Assembly: GCA_036426205.1 (NCBI GenBank) | Contig: CM071574.1 | Coordinates: 14,048,130-14,112,129 of the forward strand | Length of the DNA: 64,000 nucleotides | Direction of reading: 5' to 3' | From: Ascaphus truei | Lineage: Eukaryota > Chordata > Amphibia > Anura > Ascaphidae | In this document: one piece after another, positions 57,184 to 64,000 of the stretch | Numbering within the stretch: the first letter of the stretch is position 1 | Layout: each line of letters opens with the position of its first letter | Notes under the pieces: model-generated | Database searches by the model: none | Seen by the model: the letters and a program-made list of their open reading frames with translations, nothing else | What the model was told of the DNA's origin: nothing | Translations under genes and position numbers: made by a program

Positions 57184-58161
57184 TTATTCGTATTTCTTCC
57201 TCTTGGACCTGCCTCTGCTTTCCTCGTTTCCTTTGTGACCTTCGTGTTCTCCTCGGCCCTTTGGGTTTGACTGTAAAAAAGCCGAGGAGGGTTGGCCTGA
57301 TGATTTAGAAACTCTTGGTTGAAATGAGGAAGAGGCACTCCTATCATCATAACCTGTGGCTCCACGATCGCCCCTGGAGTGGCCAGTAAATCTATCAAAG
57401 GACACCGACTGAGACCTAGCCTCATAGTCCGATACATCTGATTCAAAACTTGAGGTCTCAGTTCTAGTGTTCTACAAAATAGATTTATTTGGATTTTTAT
57501 TAGACCAATTTTTTGATTGTTTTGGATTCCCCCTTGGTGTACTTGAACCTACAAATTCTTTCGTGGTTTGTGGTTTTTGCCAACAGTATACCTGACTTTT
57601 GGTATAATCTATACGATCTCTCGCGAATTTAGAATGTTTTTTCTCGCTAATAGTCTCTTCTATTGAGTCCACATTAAAAGAAAGCGTTTTATCATTTTTT
57701 GTAAATTGTTCCATTTTGGAAAATGGTTTCAGTTTATTTTGTAAAATTGCTATCTCTTCCATAAGTTTAGATTTTTCTAATGTTTTTTGTTGGATAATAA
57801 GCTCCATAAGCTGTCTAGAACATGTGTCTAAAGTTTTTATCCAATCTTGTTCAAATTTATTACTTGTGAACCCAAAAGAGGGCACCTTTTTAATACGTAG
57901 CCCCCTAGGGATTCTGTCACATCTAATATAATTCTCTAGTGAGGTAATATCCCACCAGAGTCTTATATTTAGGACTAGAAGTTTTTCTAATTTAACAAAA
58001 TAGTGTGTCAGATCTGATGGTTCGTCACATGTTATATCAAAAATACCATCAAAAAGATGTGCAGCTTTTCTGGAGCGTCTAGTATTATCCCCACAGGAAT
58101 GGACAAATGTATCAATCTCTATATCAGATACAACATCTATATCCTCATTGGATTCCTCCAT
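57184..58161 (-). CDS. Penelope-like ORF1, interrupted by one in-frame TAG
   Basis: An upstream frame of 229 residues (58161-57472) ends in TAG at 57472-57474. The same frame then stays open for another 95 codons to 57184. The N terminus is acidic, with EESNEDIDVVSDIEID at residues 2-17. The middle carries WWDITSLENYIRCDRIPRGLRIKK (about 67-90), a block found in ORF1 of vertebrate Penelope-like elements as I recall it, then a coiled-coil-like stretch (ELIIQQKTLEKSKLMEEIAIL, about 120-140). The tail beyond the stop is rich in S, G, R and K (SRGRSKRKKYE end) and looks RNA-binding. It sits in a different frame from the RT, 44 bp upstream. Function is unknown; a role in RNA packaging is a guess. 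The stop may be a mutation or a natural readthrough site. Confidence 0.7.
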
Positions 58162-58544
58162 GGTTAGTCACAATTATAAATCGCACAAATTAGAAATAAA
58201 TTAATAAGGGTAATTTAAACGGCTTGTGAAGGGTTAACCTGAGCAGGAAATTGCAAGAGTAGAGAAACAGTGAATGATTAATTACTTAATAATTAATTAT
58301 TAAATGTGTAAGATAGGAATTGGTCTTCGCATGAATATATAAATATGAATTCTAATTCCAAACACATATGATGAGCAAACATGGAATACAAGTCAATGTC
58401 CAGAAAAAAGGGAGAATGAACTCCAAAGTTCCATATGCTACACAATCATATGTAGAGGTATACAATCACATTGTGACTTCAGAGAGGGGGACATCCGGCA
58501 AGGGGTGTTCAGGGAAAAAAAGATTGCGCTCCCCTTGTATAATG

Positions 58545-59070
58545 CTTTAATTCATTTCAGTTTCATGTTTATATTTATAAACATGTTTATATCCCTTCAG
58601 TCAGAATAATAAATCTAAGTATCATTTTTGGGGCTTCTTAAACTTGACATAGCTTAGGGCCTCAGAAGGTCGAAGTCTGACCTTGCCTGTAGCATCACGT
58701 GTTTCGGTATAGCTTCCAGATCAGAGATGTCAACCTTCTCAGCTTCAGTTCTGAGTTGTACGAGCTTGTCCGTTTTTCGGCTCACACAGTTTTTGCAAAA
58801 ATGTACATTTCATAACATTACCTACTATAATTTAGCAAAATGGCTACATTTCTCAAAAAATAAGTTAAAAGTTATGAGGTCACATGGCCAATATTATCTT
58901 TTACAGCACAAGGAGCGCTTCACAGAATATCAGTGTGTTACTATACAGTATGTCTGCAATACTTACAGCATTCTTTTGAAACCACCTCTGTAAAGTAAGA
59001 GGTTTGTGAATAGTATTGACATTTAAAATGAATGTACAATTAACATTAGTGGAAGCAAGATAGTGATACA
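58545..59070. other. Anonymous DNA with a palindrome and a weak hammerhead-like trace
   Basis: A palindrome around 58563-58590 (aaacatgtttat repeated in inverted form) and, on the minus strand at 58692-58724, CTGATCT, a 2-bp stem and GAAACACGTG, which resembles a hammerhead 3' core. No gene. Confidence 0.35.
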
Positions 59071-59074
59071 GTTA

Positions 59075-59345
59075 GGCTGCGTCCCCACTAGTGCTGAGCG
59101 GGATCAGCTGGTGGCACTTGCCGCATTAACTGACATATATATAAACACGTAAATTCCCGCTCACGTGCATACATGCTCAGTCGCGCTCGGCGCTTACCAA
59201 AACAAAAAAATCTGACTTCCCCGCGCGCTTAGCTGGCTCACAATGCCGCTCCCCCGCGCGCTGGTGTAAATCAGAGGACAGCCGGCGTTCATGCTTGAAG
59301 ACCTCTCCAAGCATGAGCGTGCTCAGCGCCAGTGGGGACTCAGCC
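59075..59345. mobile_element. PIF/Harbinger-type MITE
   Basis: A 271-bp element whose ends ggctgcgtccccactagtgc and gccagtggggactcagcc are inverted repeats of about 25 bp. It is flanked by TTA at 59072-59074 and 59346-59348, the Harbinger 3-bp duplication. Near the right end the arms catgcttgaag and ccaagcatg form a hairpin. Non-coding. Confidence 0.82.
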
Positions 59346-59348
59346 TTA

Positions 59349-59540
59349 GATTGTATTACCCATTAGATTGTAAGCTCTTCGGGGCAGGGACTCCTTTTCC
59401 TAAATGTTACTTTTATGTCTGAAGCACTTCTTCCCATAATGTCTTATTTGTATTATTTGTTATTTATATAATTATGTCACGTGTATTATTGCTGTGAACT
59501 ATATACATTATGGCACTATATAAATAAAGATATACATAAA
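59349..59540 (+). mobile_element. L2-like LINE 3' UTR
   Basis: The run gattgtaagctcttcggggc, then atgttacttttatgtctgaa and cactatataaataaagatat, matches the 3' end of the L2-like copy at 25570-25760 almost word for word. No coding part is attached; severe 5' truncation. Confidence 0.85.
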
Positions 59541-59544
59541 CTGT

Positions 59545-60300
59545 ACGTACATACATACAGTAGCAAACTCTAATTTCTATGTGTGATTTTGGTGTAATAA
59601 TGTGGGACACAGTTTAGTGCTGGTAATCAAACAAGGTTTGTAATCTTCAGTGAATTTACAGTAAGTAATTGTCAGTGTTTTTTTATTTTAACAAACATCA
59701 CTGATGTACAGTACAGTACCTTAAGGTTCATAATGTGTATTTTTCATTTGCTGTGGCATTAAGAACATAGGTATGCTTGATCACCAACATGACATGCTTA
59801 AAGTATGTCAATGGGGACTTTATAGGTTCTTTCATCTTCTTAATGGACTTTTCTTTACTGATATCTGTGACCTACCTGACTATGATCCTTTAAATTTTAA
59901 TTCACTTTACATTTAGCCTAGTCATAAATACCATTTAGGTACCAGTGTTCTGCTTCGTGCAATCCCTAAGGTGGTGTTTTTGTTTTAATGAAGCCATTTG
60001 CAACTTAAGAGCAAAAATAGTCCATCTTTGATTGACTATATTTGTCAGCTTTATTCCCTACTGGCATTTTCATGTGAAAACTTGGATAAAAGAAAAAGAT
60101 GGCTGCTTACCAACTGGGATAAAAGTTTCAATCTGTTTCTGCTCTCATGATTAACTGGATAAATGGTCTCTGAAATTCATTTTGAAAAACTTCAAAGTTA
60201 ACCCTGGAAACCACCAAAAAGAAAATTGTAAACCAAATGTTTTGACAAAATAATAAGGAACCAAAGTCTGTTTTGTATTTTTGAAGAAGCAGTTCTGTTT
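59545..60300. other. Anonymous AT-rich DNA
   Basis: No recognised gene or repeat. Confidence 0.4.
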
Positions 60301-60304
60301 TAAT

Positions 60305-61055
60305 GACAGGGGAGGCCTCAAACCACTCGCACCCCTCTCCAAACACCCACAATAATAACACAAAAGGCACAATCTGGAATAATACATCTTATTAAATAAA
60401 ATACATCTATAATGGGTTGGAGAGTTGCCTGCCAAGCTCCCGGATTATACATCCAAAAACAATGTGTGGCCCATGACCCTTGCCGCTGTGTAATTAAACA
60501 ATTAACTTCCATGGAGAACGCTCCCTAGCCACCTGGCTCAGAGGGCATATGATTACAATATTGACTGCTCAACCTTAATAAGACCAGTTTGGAAGCCACC
60601 CTTAACTGCCAAGCTGTGCATTGAGGAAGCAAAATGGCTAACTTAGTAATTTAACATTCTAACAACGTGACATTTTTTGTATTAATGTATAACAACATTT
60701 ATAGCATACATAGGCTGATGTCCACTGAGGGAGGCTGTATAAAATGGCCTCCCCTTTTTAATCAACACCATTAATTTTCAAAGACTTACGCCCCTCACGC
60801 GGGAAGGGGGTGGGGGGAAGACTTCACAGCCGCAAAGAATCCCTCCAACCTATACAGAGAATGACAGATATAACAAAGATGGGAGGAGAACGCATCACGA
60901 CCACCCAACTATGTTGCCCTTGCCTAAATACGGGATCTACAGTACCTGACAGGAGAGGGCCCAACCACTCCACCCCCTCTCCAATCACCCCAATAAAGAC
61001 ATGAGAAGCAGGATCTGGATTCAGCAACACCACAACTTTATTTCATACATCGTTT
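60305..61055. repeat. Pair of similar direct repeats about 640 bp apart
   Basis: The segment at 60305-60410 (gacaggggaggcctcaaacc... to aataaaatac) is similar to the one at 60948-61055 (gacaggagagggcccaacca... to tatttcatac), same orientation, about 100 bp each. They could be diverged terminal repeats of one element or two copies of a family. The DNA between is non-coding. Confidence 0.55.
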
Positions 61056-61057
61056 AT

Positions 61058-61059
<2 letters not shown>

Positions 61060-61092
<33 letters not shown>
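61060..61092. repeat. AT microsatellite
   Basis: About 16 AT units directly before the LTR-like copy at 61106. Confidence 0.9.
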
Positions 61093-61097
<5 letters not shown>

Positions 61098-61105
61098 GTA
61101 GACCT

Positions 61106-61855
61106 TGTACCCCCACCCTAAGTGATATTGGGGGGAGGGTCTGCGTCTTATCTGGCAACTACTTCAGGTATGGTGCTGTATACCTGTTGATAACAAGAGG
61201 GCTGAGTGCTCCGCGATGGTGTGGGGAGAACCAGGACAGGGGTGCAGGTTACCTTTATTCTTCATTGGTGCAGCGCCTCCAGTCAGCATAGATTCTCTGC
61301 AGGGGCAGGGGATGTTCCATACTGACACATTGTCTTCCTTCACAGGAACAGACAGTAATCGCTGGTTCTGATGCAACTGGCTTTATTGCAGGCAGATGGT
61401 AATAATACAGCAAGCACAGAGGTATCCCTTTTCTCTCTTGTCTCCCATGCTGGTCAGAGCCCTGACTCAGGCATTTGGCCCCTTTCAGGCCTGTTACACT
61501 TTCCTCCCATCTCCTGGTGGGAGGGAGGAAGTGGCTCCTCTCTCCACAAGTGGGGGAGAAAAATTAACAAGGAACAACACTCAAGAACAGAACTCAACAC
61601 CCAGAATTTAGGAGAGTGTCAGAATTTATAACCTGAGATTGGGGGTTGAAACCCTGCCCCATAACAGAACAGGTTGAATACTGATTGGTGATAACTACTT
61701 TTGGATGAACCAATCAGTATCCTTCTCTCAGGCTGACACTCTCTGGTAGTTGCTAGGCCTGTCCTTGGATGCCTGAAATATATCCAAGTCTGCAATACAC
61801 ATACAGAGCCTAAAGAAGGAATTAACCCCTCCACTGCCTGCACCAAATAGGACTG
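61106..61855 (-). mobile_element. LTR-like retroelement copy 2
   Basis: Related to 1829-3150 by ordered motifs (atggtgc, tacctgttgataacaagagg, gcgcctcca, ctgcctgc, aggactg) and by its length of about 750 bp. On the minus strand there is AATAAA (tttatt at 61382) and a TATA-like ttataaattc (61624). No retroviral or Gypsy genes adjoin. The end positions are approximate and no target duplication was verified. Confidence 0.45.
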
Positions 61856-61859
61856 ACAC

Positions 61860-62480
61860 TGGAAGAGCCCAGGAAAAAGAAGAAGCGACCGGGAGGCTAT
61901 GCTATATTTATTTAGAGGGTGGCTGGCCAGTCTACCTTCTTATATGTCTAGAGCTGCTGTTTAACCACCAGTGAAAAGATTCCATGCCCACCTGCCCTCA
62001 CAAGGTGTATTATCACAATTCATGGTGGTAACTTCCACTGGTGTTTTGGTTTTGGGTCTAACATGTTTTCATGGGGTTTTGTTGTTGTTTTATGTTTTTT
62101 TTTTTATTTTGGTGTCGCCAAAACCCAACTTGCCTGGGAGGGCATCGGATGTGGTCAGTGGTGGGAGGAGGGAACTGAATCTAAGGCAGAAATGTGTTTT
62201 AGTTAATTGTGTCTGGGATTTGGGCCCCTAGATCAGAGCCATGAGTGTCACAGAAGGTTTGGGAAATGTGGACCCCCCCCTGTTTTTTTATTGGTTGTGT
62301 ATTCCAAAATCACAGTTGCATTTCATTTTCACCCTTACACTCTCTATACTAAGGCCGTTTTATTTGGAAATCTCTTCAAAGTTTAGTTTATGTTTTGGGG
62401 TGTGCTTGAATGCCATGGGCAAGTGAACTTGCCTTTTGGATCTACATATGTTTTTTGTCCAAGCAATGACTGTCTAGCTT
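61860..62480. other. Anonymous DNA
   Basis: Short frames only, with no motif. Confidence 0.4.
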
Positions 62481-62488
62481 CAAAGCAC

Positions 62489-62489
<1 letters not shown>

Positions 62490-62535
<46 letters not shown>
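62490..62535. repeat. AAT trinucleotide microsatellite
   Basis: About 15 perfect AAT units. Poly-isoleucine frames across it are artefacts. Confidence 0.95.
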
Positions 62536-62536
<1 letters not shown>

Positions 62537-62804
62537 TGTAATACAACAGTTGGAGCGAGTCTGTCCATTTTCTTGGTTAATATGTAATACAACCTCTCTT
62601 TATGTGATCGGTGACAAAGTGCTCAAGCAGATATATGCATATAGTATCCACTGACTTCCTCATTTGCATCTCTACCACTTTAATTTATCTGTCTCTTCTG
62701 CCCTGTTTCCCTCATATCCATCTAATGACCACACCGACTCCATGTGCAGTATTTACTAAAGATTTATACCCATGTATTTGGTCTAGACTGGCTGTGAAAA
62801 AAGA

Positions 62805-62915
62805 ATATGGCCCATATTCGCTAAAGGGTGCTAAGCTTTACCAAAACCTAACTCCCGAGATAAATTGGAGTTAGGACGTGCTGAAGCTTAACCCCCTTTA
62901 ATGAATATGGGTCTA
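62805..62915. mobile_element. Small palindromic MITE-like element
   Basis: The ends gcccatattcgctaaaggg and cccctttaatgaatatgggt are near complements, and the centre has cctaactcc/ggagttagg as a 9-bp hairpin. About 105 bp. Confidence 0.6.
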
Positions 62916-63184
62916 TGACCTTCATTTTCTAAGTGGTGCTATGCTATTAAACACCTTCTGGCGCCCATTTAAGTGAATGAGCCGTAAGATGTCTTCCAGG
63001 TCAGAACACAGTAAATGTGGACCTTTTTGCTTGAGTTAGGGGCAGCTTTTAAAGACCAAAGTTAGAAGAGTCACAGAGTATTCTGACATACAGTATACCA
63101 AAAGTTACAAATAATAATAATTTGTTATTGTTACTAGTTTTACAATCCATGAATATCTGAGAGGGGGAGGAGTAACAAAGAAAA

Positions 63185-63215
63185 GTACCAGGGTACCAGG
63201 GTACCAGGGTACCAG
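63185..63215. repeat. 8-bp tandem repeat
   Basis: Almost four units of gtaccagg. Confidence 0.9.
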
Positions 63216-63219
63216 CAGG

Positions 63220-63790
63220 GTCTTGTTACAGAAGTTGTATGTGAGCTATCTTGAATTGTCCTATACTCTCATCAACCCCAAACTTTTGCATTGTGAATTT
63301 ATTAACAATGGGTTGAATCTGAACCCTCTGGAACAGGGGAAATGTTAGAATCCTTGAATTTGAGTCACAGGTCTTTTCGTGGTTCGTACTGTATTACAAA
63401 CCGCAAGCTCGGAACTCCGTGCCCAAGCCGAATGAAAGCCAAAACAAACTTTCTGGGGGGAAAAAAGGTGTCAATCAAGAGGAAAAGTGATATTGTGCGG
63501 TCTGATAGTGCTGGAAAACTTATTGTAATTGTGTGCTGGATCTCAGTGTGACTGTTTCATTTGTGTTCTAGAGTTCCATGTGTATTTTTGTGTGTGTGCT
63601 GCAATGTATAAAGGTGTAATTATGTGTGTGTGCTAGGATTTATTGTGTAAAAGTGTTTTCTTGTGTTACTGTGTGTGTGTGTAATTGTGTGCTGGTATTC
63701 AGTGTGAGTGTGTGTGAAGAGATGAGTTAGTATATATGAAAGTTTCTCTGTACAACAAGTACATTGGTATGCTTGCGCCATTAAAGAGAA
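63220..63790. other. Anonymous DNA with GT-rich stretches
   Basis: Several gtgtgtg runs (63585-63720) and no gene. Confidence 0.4.
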
Positions 63791-63811
63791 TGGCTTGTGG
63801 CAGTAACTGGA

Positions 63812-64000
63812 GTTAAAGCGTATCCCAGAGCAGATGCTAATGCTAATTATCGACTATGGGGACATAGTATACGGCTCAGCACCCCAAACTCACCTTAGCA
63901 AACTTGATACCCTCTACAATTCAATATGCCGTATTGTTCTCCAATGCAACAACAACACACATCACTGCAAAATGCTCAAAGAACTAGATTGGTCATCACT
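63812..64000 (+). pseudogene. CR1/L2-group LINE RT fragment, running out of the window
   Basis: The frame KRIPEQMLMLIIDYGDIVYG, then SAPQTHLSKLDTLYNSICRI and CKMLKELDWSSL, matches residues encoded at 41050-41234 with few changes. It has the intact KMLKELDW that is broken in the other copy. It starts abruptly at about 63812, so it is 5'-truncated, and is open to the last base of the window. Confidence 0.85.

Larger units (their letters stand above)
53559..58480 (-). mobile_element. Penelope-like element, coding region nearly intact
   Basis: Minus-strand element of about 4.9 kb, in order from its 5' side: a non-coding leader (58480-58162), ORF1 (58161-57184, one stop), an RT/endonuclease ORF (57139-54719), a 3' region with a hammerhead-like motif (54210-54248) and a GC-rich terminal section (53559-54160). 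It is nested in a hAT MITE. Penelope-like elements are retroelements with a reverse transcriptase related to telomerase and a GIY-YIG nuclease. The exact ends and any target duplication of the insertion are unresolved. Confidence 0.88.
53440..58536. mobile_element. hAT-type MITE (family C), copy 4, split by a Penelope-like element
   Basis: The left half (53440 to about 53558) begins cagtagtgcgcaaactgggg and follows the family to cttaccttgcttctg. The right half (about 58481-58536) reads gagggggacatccggcaagg to the cccctt end. The outer 8-mers are identical, gtataatg at 53432-53439 and 58537-58544, which proves that the two halves are one insertion. Joined they give about 175 bp, roughly 160 bp short of a full copy, so some central sequence was lost. 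Confidence 0.92.

Noticed and set aside
57174..57446. 90-codon minus frame overlapping the ORF1 tail
   Set aside because: Out of phase with ORF1, whose own frame stays open across the same bases and has a composition fitting an RNA-binding tail.
62383..62592. Frames with isoleucine runs
   Set aside because: Translation of the AAT microsatellite.

Overview
The window reads as nuclear DNA of a vertebrate. The mix of transposons (Penelope-like elements with hammerhead-type motifs, L1/Tx1-like and L2/CR1-like LINEs, hAT and Harbinger-type MITEs, LTRs) and the style of the repeats point to an amphibian, most likely a frog or toad. That assignment rests on recognition, not on a search. I see no host protein-coding exon, rRNA or tRNA gene. 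The window looks like an intergenic or intronic repeat-rich stretch, with a few low-repeat blocks that could be conserved regulatory DNA (about 600-1700, 8800-9560, 51300-52250).

Layout. 1-3150: low-repeat DNA, then an LTR-like copy (about 1829-3150) split by a 556-bp hammerhead-bearing insertion. 3845-5345: three short DNA transposons and a 9-bp tandem repeat. 5690-8540: a SINE-like repeat and the 3' part of a decayed Penelope-like element ending in a perfect 55-bp inverted repeat. 8545-15400: mostly anonymous DNA with a hAT MITE at 10832 and a LINE tail at 12140-12515. 15400-22490: dense nest of MITEs, microsatellites and Penelope-like 3' modules. 23915-27140: L2- and CR1-like LINE pieces. 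27449-33155: hAT MITE, then an old L1-like element invaded by a solo LTR and a hammerhead module. 33160-39900: mainly anonymous, with a minisatellite and several MITEs. 39900-41735: CR1/L2-group LINE with two or more disabling changes. 42045-47300: MITEs and anonymous DNA. 47304-49712: young 5'-truncated L1/Tx1-like insertion with an 18-bp target duplication. 49713-52660: anonymous. 52662-58544: nested block in which a nearly intact Penelope-like element lies inside a hAT MITE whose 8-bp target duplication is perfect. 58545-64000: Harbinger-like MITE, L2 tail, a second LTR-like copy, microsatellites, and at the right edge a CR1/L2-group LINE running out of the window.

How the parts work together. 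The intact Penelope-like element (minus strand, ORF1 plus an 806-residue RT/GIY-YIG protein) could supply enzyme in trans for the many short non-coding modules that carry the same kind of hammerhead core; that partnership is inference. The L1/Tx1-like and L2/CR1-like LINEs are truncated and so immobile by themselves. The hAT, Harbinger and mariner-type elements are all non-autonomous; no transposase gene for them lies in this window.
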